Part shown: positions 39,678-49,033 of the stretch, piece by piece
Layout: each line of letters starts with the position of its first letter
Numbering within the stretch: position 1 is the first letter of the stretch
Origin: Myxococcus llanfairpwllgwyngyllgogerychwyrndrobwllllantysiliogogogochensis
GTDB taxonomy: Bacteria > Myxococcota > Myxococcia > Myxococcales > Myxococcaceae
Reading direction: 5' to 3'
DNA length: 64,000 nucleotides
Assembly: GCF_006636215.1 (NCBI RefSeq)
Contig: NZ_VIFM01000005.1
Location: 1 to 64,000 of the forward strand
Notes under the pieces: generated by a model
Database searches by the model: none
The model's input: only the letters and a program-made list of their open reading frames with translations
Told to the model about the DNA's origin: nothing
Position numbers and translations under genes: made by a program

Positions 39678-40135
39678 CTTGTTTCTCCCCCAAGGAGCAG
39701 GATGGAACCCGGAATGGACCAGCCCCCCCATGAAATGAAAGACACTATTCCTTTCTCCCACCCGTTCGGCCAGCAACCTGCGAATGGCCAGCGTCCTCTG
39801 GCGACCGCCAGAAAGCACTTGAGGACCATGGACACAGAGTCCATGACATGCACTTGATCGTCTCCGCGTCTGTTCCCGCACGTCCGCGAAGGTGAAGGGG
39901 TCTACTCGTGTGGTTACGCCTGGAACCCGAGTCCTGGCGTTAAAATCTATACGGGGAATCCACATGTACCCGTTCGCCTTGGCAAGCATGAATGCATATG
40001 CAGCGCATCTCCTCCCTGCGGCGAAGGCACCGGGGCATGCCGCGAATTGATGAGGATCATCAATTCCAAACGACAAATGTCAGAGCGATGTGATTGTCTC
40101 CTGCTCCCCGGAATGCCTTCCGGAAAGGAGGCACC
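39678..40135. other. Divergent intergenic region
   Basis: About 458 bp, AT-richer than the neighbours, between the EGF/FG-GAP lipoprotein and the astacin gene. It must hold both promoters. No gene or repeat was recognised. Confidence 0.45.
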
Positions 40136-41464
40136 ATGCTTCGAAGCACATTGAAGTCCGCGCTGGTTGCACTGTTCATCCCCAGCCTGCTGCTCACCGC
40201 CTGCGGTGAGGGCCTGGAGTCGCGTCCCACCCTGGACCCGGAGATGGCCCGGGTGCCGGCTGGCGCTCCGGTTCGCGAGGGCTACGCCTGGAACGCCGCG
40301 AGAGGGAAGCTGGTGCCCGTGAAGTACGCCGAGGTGGATGGACTGGCCATCCTCGATGGAGACATGATTCTCGGCACGGTGGAGGAGATGGAGGCGCGCG
40401 TGCGCGAGGTGAAGGCCCGGGGAGGTCTCGACGCCCCGGGAGTCCACGCCCAGGGCGTGGCCATCACCGGAGCAAACTTCCGCTGGACCAACTCCGAGGT
40501 GCCCTACACCATCGACGCGGCTGTGCCAAACCAGGCGCGAATCACGGACGCCATCAATCACTGGCAACAGCGTACGCACCTGCGCTTCGTGCAACGCAAC
40601 GTGCTCAACGCGGCGCTGTACCCGAACTACGTCAATTTCCAGACGGGCGCCGGGTGCAGTGCCCACGTGGGACGAATTGGTGGCAGGCAGGTGGTGACGC
40701 TGGAGGCCGGGTGCACCACGGGCAACACCATCCATGAAATCGGACATGCCCTGGGGCTGTGGCACGAGCAGTCGCGCGAGGACCGCAATAACTACGTGCT
40801 CGTCCGGCCCGAGAACATCACCGCGGGCTATGAGCAGAACTTCAACCAGCAGATCGCCGACGGTGACGACATCCTCGCCTATGACTACGGCTCCATCATG
40901 CACTACCCGAGGACGGCGTTCTCGAAGAATGGGCTGCCCACCATCGAGCCCCTGGGGGGACAGGCCATCGGGCAGCGCGATTCGCTGAGCATCACGGACG
41001 CGGCCACCGTGGCGCGTCTCTACTCGAGAACCATCTCCCTGCGTGCCTTGCGCGGCCACTACGTGGTGGCCGAGGGCGGCGGCGGCGGCGCGGTGAACGC
41101 CAATCGTGCCGCCGTGGGTCCCTGGGAGAAGTTCCAACTGGTGGACCGCAACGGCTTCGAGCTGCAGACCGGCGACCTCATCCACCTGCAGACGGTCAAC
41201 GGCAACTATCTCATGGCCGTGAACGGTGGCGGCTCGGAGGTGACAGCCACCCCCACGGCGCCTGGCAGCTATGAAACCTTCCGCATCTCGAAGATATCCG
41301 GCACGGGCCTGCTCACCATCGGCACCGGAGACACCGTGGCCCTGTCGACGAACAATCTCCTCACCCCCCGCTACCTGTATGCCGATAACGGGGGCGACGG
41401 CGGGGTGTATGCCGCCGGTGCCTCCGTGGGGCAATGGGAGCAGTTCACCATCACCTTCTACTGA
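40136..41464 (+). CDS. Astacin-family (M12A) metalloprotease, lipoprotein
   Basis: 442 residues. The signal ends LLLTAC. A propeptide of about 120 residues is followed by the astacin catalytic domain with zinc ligands H200, H204 and H210 plus catalytic E201 in HEIGHALGLWHEQ, the following SREDRNNYV, and the Met-turn M255 in SIMHYPRTAF. The C-terminal 130 residues (SLRALRGHYVVAEGGGGGAV) form a beta-trefoil-like, fascin/actin-crosslinking-type module. AAAGGAGG immediately before the ATG is a perfect ribosome binding site. Probably a secreted or surface digestive protease. Confidence 0.93.
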   Translation: MLRSTLKSALVALFIPSLLLTACGEGLESRPTLDPEMARVPAGAPVREGYAWNAARGKLVPVKYAEVDGLAILDGDMILGTVEEMEARVREVKARGGLDAPGVHAQGVAITGANFRWTNSEVPYTIDAAVPNQARITDAINHWQQRTHLRFVQRNVLNAALYPNYVNFQTGAGCSAHVGRIGGRQVVTLEAGCTTGNTIHEIGHALGLWHEQSREDRNNYVLVRPENITAGYEQNFNQQIADGDDILAYDYGSIMHYPRTAFSKNGLPTIEPLGGQAIGQRDSLSITDAATVARLYSRTISLRALRGHYVVAEGGGGGAVNANRAAVGPWEKFQLVDRNGFELQTGDLIHLQTVNGNYLMAVNGGGSEVTATPTAPGSYETFRISKISGTGLLTIGTGDTVALSTNNLLTPRYLYADNGGDGGVYAAGASVGQWEQFTITFY

Positions 41465-41478
41465 GGCACGGGGTAGGG

Positions 41479-41507
41479 CCTGCTCCAGCGTCGAACACTG
41501 GAGCAGG
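41479..41507. terminator. Terminator hairpin between astacin and DUF1552 genes
   Basis: CCTGCTCCAG / CTGGAGCAGG, 10-bp perfect stem, nine-base loop, between convergent genes. Confidence 0.7.
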
Positions 41508-41521
41508 TCGCCATCGTCTAC

Positions 41522-42946
41522 TCAGGCGATGAGCTCGGAGAGCACGCCCTTGGTCAGCGCCGGGTCGCCGAAGTCGTCCAGGCTCCCGCCGGCCGCGTTC
41601 CTCAGCCCCACGGCGGTGCCAATCGTGTTCAGCATCCGGTTGTGGTTGGGATTGCCGCCGCCCGACGCCTCGACGTAGACGCCCTGCTTGAGGAAGCCAT
41701 TGCAGCTCCCCGCCAGGACGAAGGGCACATTGCGCGCCGAGTGAGCCGGCCCGTTGCCCAGGTCGTTGTACCAGACAGACACGCCGTGCTCGATGAGTCG
41801 CTTTCCGTCCGGCATCTGGTAGGCCACCAGCCGGTCCAGGAGGTGCTTGAAGGCGCGCGCGAACTGCACGTCCACGTGGTGGTGCAGCAGGTCCGAGCCG
41901 GTGATGATGCCGCCGCTGGAGTCGTGCGACGTGCGACGGTGGGACACGTAATGGAAGTTCTCCATCAACTGCCCCGTGTCCGGGTCGCGGTAGCGCGTAT
42001 CGCCGTCGTTGCCGTTGCCCACCTGGATGACGGCCGCGCGGTTGGTGCCGCACGCAATCGCCATCACCGCGATGTCCATGTGCAGCCTGGCGGTGGCGAG
42101 CACCTCGGTGCCGTCCGTGCTGTCATAGCCGGGTGACTGCTGCTGGAGGATGAGCTCCTGGTCCGCGCGCATGCGGCAGCTCAGGGCGACCTCCAGGTCC
42201 CGGACGTTGGACAGGTGCAGGTCCAAGCGCTCATGGTCGGACGCGCTCAGCTCGGGACGCTGCTGGAGCGACTGGAGCTGGGCCTTCACCAGGTCGTTCA
42301 CGCTGCGCTGCCGGACGAGGAGCTGCTCGCGAGCCTCGGGAGTCAGTCCTCCCGGGCCGCCAATCATCGTCTGGTACGCATTCCACGGGTCATGCAGCGC
42401 GGCCCGGCGCACGTTGCTGCTCCGGTAGGAGAGGCAGGGCCCCCCGAGCCAGCCGCCACGCCGGCCCGCGTAGAAGACGAGCGAGTCACGCTGCTGCGGA
42501 TTGAGCTCGCGGCCGATGCGGTGGTCAATGGACTCGCCTCCGGACTCGGAGCCGCCGCCCGCGCCCTCCACCACGGGGCCCCGCGCGGTCAGCCCCTGCA
42601 TGGCGCCGCGGGCGTGGCCGTCCCCGTAGTTGTAGTCCTTCATGTTGATGTTGCGCACCAGCAGCAGGTCCGCGAGGTGGTCCTTGAGCACGTCCACGGC
42701 CCGCCCGGCGCTGCTCGCCGCGGTGAGCGCGCCCAGGGTGCGCGGCCAGAAGCGCTCCGGCTCCGCGCCGAGCTCCGACGTCGTCTGGGCCGAGGCGACG
42801 CCGTTGGCCTGCCGGAAGAAGATGGCGTACGGCAGCGCCCCCAAATCCGCCGCGCGGGCGGTCCTCGGCACCAGCCCCTCGAGAAACGGCAGGCTCAGCA
42901 TCGTCCCGCCCAGGCCCTTCAACACCATCCGGCGACTCAGCTTCAT
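41522..42946 (-). CDS. DUF1552 protein with Tat signal
   Basis: 474 residues. The N-terminus MKLSRRMVLKGLGGTMLSLP is a twin-arginine signal, so the protein is exported folded, probably with a cofactor. The body is DUF1552 (YAIFFRQANGVASAQ; RNINMKDYNYGDGHARG; MDIAVMAIACGTNRA; GVSVWYNDLGNGPAHSARNV). These proteins are always found beside a DUF1592/DUF1588 partner in myxobacteria and Planctomycetes; their activity is unknown. The ATG overlaps the upstream stop by 4 bp (ATGA). Confidence 0.9.
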   Translation of the reverse strand: MKLSRRMVLKGLGGTMLSLPFLEGLVPRTARAADLGALPYAIFFRQANGVASAQTTSELGAEPERFWPRTLGALTAASSAGRAVDVLKDHLADLLLVRNINMKDYNYGDGHARGAMQGLTARGPVVEGAGGGSESGGESIDHRIGRELNPQQRDSLVFYAGRRGGWLGGPCLSYRSSNVRRAALHDPWNAYQTMIGGPGGLTPEAREQLLVRQRSVNDLVKAQLQSLQQRPELSASDHERLDLHLSNVRDLEVALSCRMRADQELILQQQSPGYDSTDGTEVLATARLHMDIAVMAIACGTNRAAVIQVGNGNDGDTRYRDPDTGQLMENFHYVSHRRTSHDSSGGIITGSDLLHHHVDVQFARAFKHLLDRLVAYQMPDGKRLIEHGVSVWYNDLGNGPAHSARNVPFVLAGSCNGFLKQGVYVEASGGGNPNHNRMLNTIGTAVGLRNAAGGSLDDFGDPALTKGVLSELIA

Positions 42947-44676
42947 GGCAGCTCCTCCGGGTGGCGATTCACGAAGCCCTCGCTGGTGACGACCTCCACG
43001 ACGAGGTCGACGATGGGCAGGTTGCCCGCCTTCGACAGCTTTCCGAGCCGCTCCACCAACGGCCCATCCTCGTGGGCGAACGGGCGCCCGTGGAGGTACT
43101 CCACCCAGTGCTGCGCGTAGCACGCATGCACCCCTTCATTGGCCGCGAGTGCGTCCGCCAGGTCGAGCGCGTCGCGCACCGGCACCGTCTCTCCGTTGAT
43201 GTTGGGAGTCGAGCTGGCGTCCACCGGATGTCCGTTGTCCGTGGTGCGGTAGCCGCCGATGGCGTCGAAGTTCTCGAAGGGGAAGCCGAGCGGGTTGATG
43301 AGGTGCGAGTGGCAGCTGGCGCACGCACTCCCGGGCACTTCGGTGTGCGAGGCGACGACCTCGCGATTGGTGCGGCCCTGCGGGGCGGGGAGCGGTGGGA
43401 TGTTGGCCGGCGGCGCGCCAATCTTCCGGCAGATGATGCGCTCGGACACGAAGACGCCGCGGTGGATGGGGTCCGGGTCCACCGACGTCGCGTGCGCGGC
43501 CAGGAAGCCCACCTGGGTGAGCACGCCCTTTCGCTCGCGCGAGTCCAACGTCACGGGGACGAAGTCGGCGGTGAACGCGCCACTCAGCCCGTAGACCCGC
43601 GCCAGTTCGTCGTTGACGAAGGTGGCTGGCGAGGTGAGCAGGTCGCTGTAGCCGCCCTTGCGGGAGAAGACGACGTCCTGGACGAAGAGGGTCGTCTCCC
43701 GGGCCGCGTGCTCCCCGAGGCGCTCGGACACCTGCGGGTAGCGCGTGAGGGAGGGGCGGATGGCGGCATAGCGGGGCACGTCGAAGAGGGTGCGGTGGAA
43801 GGCCTCCACCACCTTGTTCGAGCGCGCGTCCTGGAGCATGCGCCGTGCCTGTGTGGCGACGCCCTCGCGGGAATGCAGGGTGCCCTCGCTCGCGGCGGCG
43901 AACAGGGCGTCGTCTGGCATGGCGCTCCAGAGGCCGTAGCTCAGCCGCGAAGCCACTTCGTAGTCGTCGAGCGGCACCCGGTCCCGCACGGCCTGCGTGC
44001 TGCGCTCCACGCGGTAGAGGAAGTGGGGCGACTGGAGGAAGGCTTCAATCACCAGCCGGATGCCCCCCTCGAAGGCCGCCATGTCCGCGTAGGCCTGGGG
44101 GCCCCTGCGGTACAGCCCGAGGTAGCTCTCCACCTCTTCGGACGTCAGCGGGCGCCGGTGCGCGCGCAGGCCGAAGGACTCCACGAAGGCACGGGCGCGC
44201 GCTTCGCCGGTGTCGGCCGACGGAGGCAGCACACGCGCGAGCTTCGTCGCGTCCGTCGTCACCTGGCCGGCGAGCTCCGCGGCGGCGCGCTGGTAGGCGC
44301 CCCAGAGGGCCTCGTCGACGGAGAGGGCGCGCGCATCGTTGTCAAAGAGGAAGCCACTCTGCGCGGGGTCCGCGCGGAAGGTGCCCGCAAGCGTGGTGGG
44401 CGGCGCGTCCAGCCTGAGCAGCTCCTGCACGCTGTTCGTCCACTGCACGTGCGTCAGGCGCGCCATCCGCACGGACGGGGCTGGCTTCTCGATGGCGGTG
44501 GGCGTACCGGGGCCGGGTCCTCCACCAGGGCCCTCCGGGTTGGAGATGTTTCCTTCGCAGCCAGCAGCCCCGCTCAAGACCAGCCCGAGCACCACCGGGC
44601 GCCACCACCGTCCCCGCTCCGCTGGCTCTCGTGACAACCGTTGTGACCGCATCCTCGGCACGAGCGCCTCCATCAT
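42943..44676 (-). CDS. DUF1592/DUF1588-type lipoprotein with haem-binding CxxCH
   Basis: 577 residues. An N-terminal hydrophobic segment ends in SGAAGC, a lipobox. The DUF1587/1595/1592/1588/1585 domain series follows (RLTHVQWTNSVQELLRL; YRVERSTQAVRDRVPLDDYEVASRLSYGLW). CASCH in the DUF1588 part (SACASCHSHLINPLGFPFENFD) is a c-type haem motif. The gene pairs with DUF1552 downstream, overlapping by 4 bp. Possible starts are 44676 (used here), 44661 (GTG with GGAGG at good spacing) and 44652. Confidence 0.88.
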   Translation of the reverse strand: MMEALVPRMRSQRLSREPAERGRWWRPVVLGLVLSGAAGCEGNISNPEGPGGGPGPGTPTAIEKPAPSVRMARLTHVQWTNSVQELLRLDAPPTTLAGTFRADPAQSGFLFDNDARALSVDEALWGAYQRAAAELAGQVTTDATKLARVLPPSADTGEARARAFVESFGLRAHRRPLTSEEVESYLGLYRRGPQAYADMAAFEGGIRLVIEAFLQSPHFLYRVERSTQAVRDRVPLDDYEVASRLSYGLWSAMPDDALFAAASEGTLHSREGVATQARRMLQDARSNKVVEAFHRTLFDVPRYAAIRPSLTRYPQVSERLGEHAARETTLFVQDVVFSRKGGYSDLLTSPATFVNDELARVYGLSGAFTADFVPVTLDSRERKGVLTQVGFLAAHATSVDPDPIHRGVFVSERIICRKIGAPPANIPPLPAPQGRTNREVVASHTEVPGSACASCHSHLINPLGFPFENFDAIGGYRTTDNGHPVDASSTPNINGETVPVRDALDLADALAANEGVHACYAQHWVEYLHGRPFAHEDGPLVERLGKLSKAGNLPIVDLVVEVVTSEGFVNRHPEELP

Positions 44677-44892
44677 TGGGAGACATACCAATCGGATGGA
44701 TTACGCGTTCCTGTCAATGTAGCCGCGACTCGCACGCGCGTCGGTCAAATGGCCCGATGACACGGATACTGAAAAACTCGTGTCACACGTGCATACGCGT
44801 TTCATCAGACCCGACTTTTCGTGCGGGCCTCGCGCAAAAGTGTGGAGGAGGCGCCACATGCGTGGGGGACAGACCCCCTCAATGCGCCGGTG

Positions 44893-46269
44893 CTACAGCC
44901 TCAGATACACGCCGAGCTGACCGCTGAAGTACAGGTCCTTGGCGCCGCCGGCGAAGACCGGGGTGCCCTCCGCGGCGTTGGCGGTGAAGGAGTAGCTCCG
45001 CATCTCTCCGCCCAGCCGCAGACCCAGCATGCGCGTCAGGGCGAACTCCACGGCGAGTTCGCCATCGAGTCCGGAGCCGCTCAGCTCCGGGAGGTAGTCG
45101 TCCGAGGACAGCTCGCCGCCGCTCAGCACGTGCTGGTAGCCCACGCGCGCGGCGATGGCCCATCGCTCGGTGAGCGCCTTGCGCAGGCCCAGCTCCACGT
45201 GCGCGAAGCGGTAGTCCACGTCGGGCAGGGTGAAGGTGCTCTCCGGCGGGAGTTCCACCGCGAAGGAGTGGGTGCCGTACAGCGCGCCCACCGAGACCTC
45301 CAGCCACCGCAGCGGCAGGCGGAAGCGCAGGCCTCCCTCCAGGAGCTGCGCGGTGGTGGCGTGACTGGAGCCATCCGGGAGCCGCGTGGACAGCCCGAAG
45401 GCGCGTGAGCCCCGCGCCACGATACCCAGGTTGTGCACCACCCCATCCGTGAAGTGGGAGAGCGGGAAGTAGCTCACCGCGAGGCTCGCCGCCGCGGCGC
45501 TGTTGAGGCTGTAGTCGGGCAGCTCGTCGGCGTTGTTGCCCGAGAAGTTGAAGCGGCGGAACAGCCCCTGTCCGGACAGCAGAACCTCCAGGGTGGGGCC
45601 GTCCAGGTCGCGCGGGCCGGCTGCCTTCGGCTCGGGCTCCACCGGCGGCTCCTCCTTCTTCACGGTGGGCGGAGGAGGCTTCACCACCGCCGGGCGCGGT
45701 GCCTCCGCGACGGGGGCCGGGGGCGCGACCTCGGGCTCGGGCTCGGCGACAGGAGTCGGAGGCGTGACGGCGGCAGGCGGGAGGCTCTGCTCCGAGCCCT
45801 CCGTCAGGGCCGCGCCCAGCCTGGGCTCGAGCTCTCGCCGCACATCGGGGAAGGCGCGGTTCGTGCGGACGGCCCAGCGCTCCTCCGCGAGGAGGGTGCC
45901 GTCCTTGCCGGAGTAGGCGCGGACCTCCACGTCCCAGCGCTTCGTCCCCTTCACCGAGGCGAGGATCAGCACGTCCGCGCCGAGCTTCTTCGCCAGCGCC
46001 TGCCGCTGCTCGTCCGTCTTCGGACCGCCGCGGATGAGCTTCACCTGGGCATCCACCTTCTTCGCGGGCAGCACCTCTCGCCCACGTCCCTTCTTGCCCA
46101 GCTCCTGCGTCAGCACCCTGCGCAGCGCATCCGCCTGGCGGCCCTCCGGGCGCAGCACCGCCACCTGGGTCTTCTTCGCCTGAGGCTTCTTCGCCTGGGC
46201 GGCCTCGGCCGGGCGGTACGATATGACCAGCGCGAGCACCAGCAACACCCATCCCGCGACGCGGCTCAC
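44893..46269 (-). CDS. Envelope protein with FlgO/TolB-N-like domain and outer-membrane-barrel-like C-terminus
   Basis: 458 residues. GTG start at 46269 after GGAGGTGG gives a clean signal peptide (VAGWVLLVLALVISYRPAEA). Residues 40-150 resemble the FlgO/LpoB-like fold that monitors lipoprotein or outer-membrane partners (VAVLRPEGRQADALRRVLTQ; KKLGADVLILASVKG). A Pro/Glu/Lys linker spans about 175-225. The C-terminal 230 residues are amphipathic beta strands ending in SGQLGVYLRL, suggesting a beta-barrel. Function unknown. Confidence 0.75.
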   Translation of the reverse strand: MSRVAGWVLLVLALVISYRPAEAAQAKKPQAKKTQVAVLRPEGRQADALRRVLTQELGKKGRGREVLPAKKVDAQVKLIRGGPKTDEQRQALAKKLGADVLILASVKGTKRWDVEVRAYSGKDGTLLAEERWAVRTNRAFPDVRRELEPRLGAALTEGSEQSLPPAAVTPPTPVAEPEPEVAPPAPVAEAPRPAVVKPPPPTVKKEEPPVEPEPKAAGPRDLDGPTLEVLLSGQGLFRRFNFSGNNADELPDYSLNSAAAASLAVSYFPLSHFTDGVVHNLGIVARGSRAFGLSTRLPDGSSHATTAQLLEGGLRFRLPLRWLEVSVGALYGTHSFAVELPPESTFTLPDVDYRFAHVELGLRKALTERWAIAARVGYQHVLSGGELSSDDYLPELSGSGLDGELAVEFALTRMLGLRLGGEMRSYSFTANAAEGTPVFAGGAKDLYFSGQLGVYLRL

Positions 46270-46417
46270 AGGGCCACCTCCCTGGCGCGGACAGACGAGG
46301 TGGAAGCGGCTGGGAGGACAGAGACGAAGGGGCGGGAACGCATGGGTGCTCGGCTTCCAGTGACGAGATGAGGGGCTGCCTCTGCCCAAAGCAATTGAGG
46401 GGCCAACATCCCGGAGC

Positions 46418-46640
46418 TTATCTCGGCAGGAGCGCGTGGAACCAGATGATGATGGCCACCGCGAGGCGCGGCAGTCCCAGAGAGGTGTCTTCTCCCATCG
46501 CACCAGCAGTCGTCGGAAGCGATTCAGCCAGGAGTGCCCGCGCTCCACCGTCGCGCCTTCTGTCGAGCGTGGCTCGTCTTGGTGCGCGCTCCTTTACCTC
46601 GTCGTAGACAGGGCCTCTGTCCACCCAGAGGTGCTTGGGA
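46418..46640 (-). pseudogene. IS5-family transposase C-terminal remnant
   Basis: One minus-strand frame reads VERGHSWLNRFRRLLVRWEK, the conserved C-terminal motif of IS5-family DDE transposases. The sequence then jumps to another frame (GEDTSLGLPRLAVAIIIW to HALLPR and a stop), so there is at least one frameshift. The N-terminal catalytic part is gone. No terminal inverted repeats were found. Confidence 0.75.
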
Positions 46641-46756
46641 AGCGAGACATGGTTTATCAAAACGAGTGGCGTCGCCGCTTTCCGATACCGCCCCATAGAG
46701 CCAGTTGCCTCGCAGGTGGCCGCCCCGTGTCGGTGGATGCCTTGCGAGTGCGGACG

Positions 46757-47161
46757 ATGAACTTCAACCAACCCTGGCGCACTCCAGGAATCACCGAGGT
46801 GCGCTACGAAGTCATCTTGCCTGGGCAATATGCAGTGGCGCTGCTCGAACGCGATTGGCCTGGATTGGTGAGCGACTACCAGCGGTTTCCCGCGCCGGAT
46901 GACCCGCTGGACCAGGCCCTGCGTGCCCTCGAATGGCCCGAGCCAGCACGTGCACTCGTTGACCCGGTTGCGGCTCCTCGGATACTTGCCTTCTTCGCCC
47001 ACGAGCTGCTGCTGCGCTGGTTCGACGATGGCCTCCCAGCAGGTCCCGGCTTCGTGCTCAACTCCGTTGAAGAGACAGGCATGGCCGGCACAGACGTGTA
47101 CCTCGCGGGCCATGCACGACCGCACGACCCGCGTGTGTCCTATGTCTACCAAGATGTCTGA
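46757..47161 (+). CDS. Hypothetical protein, possibly 5'-truncated
   Basis: 134 residues (begins MNFNQPWRTPGITEVRYEVI). It looks like real coding sequence: acidic, few low-complexity runs, cytoplasmic. The reading frame remains open upstream into the IS5 remnant, so the original start may have been lost by insertion. I do not recognise the family. Confidence 0.5.
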   Translation: MNFNQPWRTPGITEVRYEVILPGQYAVALLERDWPGLVSDYQRFPAPDDPLDQALRALEWPEPARALVDPVAAPRILAFFAHELLLRWFDDGLPAGPGFVLNSVEETGMAGTDVYLAGHARPHDPRVSYVYQDV

Positions 47162-47287
47162 ACCCTCTCCGCCAAGGGCGCGTGCGCGAGCCCACCGCGC
47201 CTGGCACGTCGTGACGCGGCTTTGACGCGCGCATGATGCAGCCCTCGAATTTTGGGGAGGCACAGGGTTCCTACCGAAGCTGAGCGA

Positions 47288-48127
47288 TCAGCGAAACGCT
47301 TCGGCGTGCTGCGCGACCCAGCGGTCGAAGGAGAGCGGCCTTCGTCCGAGGACGCGCTCCACTCCTTCGTTGACGAGCGCCATCCGCCCTTCGCGGACCG
47401 CGCGCCAGATATCGACGAGCGCCGCGGCGTACGGGCCTCTGCCAACGTCCGCCTGGGCCTCCTCATCGGATATCGGCTCGAAGCGAACCGTCTTTCCGAG
47501 GGTGGCGCCGATCCGGGTGGCCATCTCGCCGTAGCTCAGCGCCTCCGGCCCCGTAATCACCAAAGACTCCCCGACGTACTCGCGCGTCGTCAGGGCCCTG
47601 GTGACGACCTCGGCGATGTCGTCCGGATGGATGAAGGCTATCTTCCCCTCGCCCGTGGAGGACCGGAGCACGCCCTCGGAGGCAATCGAATCGGCCCAGC
47701 CGAGCACGTTCGACATGAACGCCGCCGACCGGATGAACGTGAACGAGAGGCCGCTCTCTCGAACGGCGGTCTCGCCGCGCGCATGCCATGGGCCGGTCCC
47801 CACGCCCGTGCTCACGTCCAGCGTCGAGAGCTTGACCAGGTGCTTTACCCCGGCAGCCCTGGCGGCGAGCGCGAACGCGCGATCCCAGACACCGAGCTTG
47901 GGACCGCTGCTCAGGAGAAACACTGCATCGATCCCTGCGAGGGCGGCGGAGAGAGAAGCGCGCGAACCGGACAGATCGCCGACCCGGACTTCGACTCGAT
48001 CCCCGAAAAGCGCTCGCGCCTTTTTCGCGTCGCGCACGAACACGCACGGGCGCTCGCCCCGTGCCAGGAGGCACCGGGTTACCCCCGAGCCGATGTTACC
48101 GGTCGCGCCGGTGACCAGATACTTCAT
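47288..48127 (-). CDS. NmrA-like NAD(P)-binding protein
   Basis: 279 residues of the NmrA/SDR5-like group: MKYLVTGATGNIGSGVTRCL (TGATGNIG nucleotide motif) and an atypical SDR core without YxxxK (LVKLSTLDVSTGVG; GKIAFIHPDDIAEVV). Members sense NAD(P) redox state or reduce quinones. It overlaps the SGNH hydrolase gene by 4 bp (ATGA) as the second gene of that operon, with a divergent LysR gene likely controlling both. Confidence 0.88.
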   Translation of the reverse strand: MKYLVTGATGNIGSGVTRCLLARGERPCVFVRDAKKARALFGDRVEVRVGDLSGSRASLSAALAGIDAVFLLSSGPKLGVWDRAFALAARAAGVKHLVKLSTLDVSTGVGTGPWHARGETAVRESGLSFTFIRSAAFMSNVLGWADSIASEGVLRSSTGEGKIAFIHPDDIAEVVTRALTTREYVGESLVITGPEALSYGEMATRIGATLGKTVRFEPISDEEAQADVGRGPYAAALVDIWRAVREGRMALVNEGVERVLGRRPLSFDRWVAQHAEAFR

Positions 48128-48969
48128 CGCGCCCTCGCGTCGGCCCAGCCGCGCACGACTTCGAGCGCGATTCTCTTTTGCCCCTCCTGCGTGAAGTGAA
48201 GCCCGTCCTCCATGAGCAGCTCCTGCGGGGGTGGCAGGCCGAGCCTCGCGAACAGTTCGATCGCCGGCTCGTCGAAGGCGGCAATGACCTCGGCGACGCG
48301 GGCGATGTCCTCGTTGCGGAAGCGAACCCCGAAGCGGGACAACCCCCAATGCTTCGACACGCGCTCTTCGAGCACCGGGGCAGGAGTTACCCACAGACAC
48401 CGCGCCTTCGTCTCCCGGGAGACGCGCTTGCGGAGCTCCGCGAGGTTGCGCGCCGTCTCTTCGAAATCGACGAGCGTCTTGCTCGGCGTCGGGCCTTGTG
48501 TTCGAGCGTCGTTCACGCCGATGAAGAACAAGAGCCAGTCTGGATTCCTCGCGATGACCCCGCCGATTCGAATCAGGCCGTGCGTTGTTGTCTCACCGGC
48601 GACGGCGCTGACGTCGACCGAGATTCCATCCGCGGGACGGCGCGCGGCCAACATCTCGTTCAGGATCACCGCCCACGACTGCGGATCAGAGGTGTGGCTA
48701 TCGCCGAACGCGAGAACCCTCGCCCCGGGCCGCAAGGGAAGGCGGTCCACCATCGCGCCCACCGCAGGATCCGCGAGCAGCTCGCGCGCGGCCTCCTTCG
48801 CGCCTGCCCGCAGGCGCCCGAGCTCGGCCGAGTAAGCGTCCGGAGCGAGGCCGAGCAGGGCCGCACGCATCGGCTCGGTGAGCGCCGCGGCCCCGGGAAG
48901 CGATGCCACGGTTTGTTCTGGCTGAAGCACCTTCATGAGCCAGCGCGTCTGTTCGGTCGACCATGTCAT
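48124..48969 (-). CDS. SGNH/GDSL-family hydrolase
   Basis: 281 residues, cytoplasmic. Block I FGDSHTSDP has the nucleophile Ser, GVND (IGVNDARTQ) is block III, and DGLHFTQEG is block V with the catalytic Asp and His. An N-terminal 70-residue helical extension is not part of the fold. It probably hydrolyses an ester or acetyl group; substrate unknown. First gene of the operon with the NmrA-like gene, divergent from LysR. Confidence 0.88.
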   Translation of the reverse strand: MTWSTEQTRWLMKVLQPEQTVASLPGAAALTEPMRAALLGLAPDAYSAELGRLRAGAKEAARELLADPAVGAMVDRLPLRPGARVLAFGDSHTSDPQSWAVILNEMLAARRPADGISVDVSAVAGETTTHGLIRIGGVIARNPDWLLFFIGVNDARTQGPTPSKTLVDFEETARNLAELRKRVSRETKARCLWVTPAPVLEERVSKHWGLSRFGVRFRNEDIARVAEVIAAFDEPAIELFARLGLPPPQELLMEDGLHFTQEGQKRIALEVVRGWADARAR

Positions 48970-49033
48970 GCACAACGAGATACCGGACGGGACGAGCACG
49001 CACTAGTATGCCACTTGGAAACGGACTCTTATC

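Noticed and set aside
40064-40077. GACAAATGTC near the astacin gene as another TetR operator
   Set aside because: Only the core resembles the palindrome at 33013-33034; the longer arms are absent.
46436-46756. 5' extension of the plus-strand hypothetical gene
   Set aside because: It runs opposite the IS5 remnant and has no start signal, so the Met at 46757 was used.
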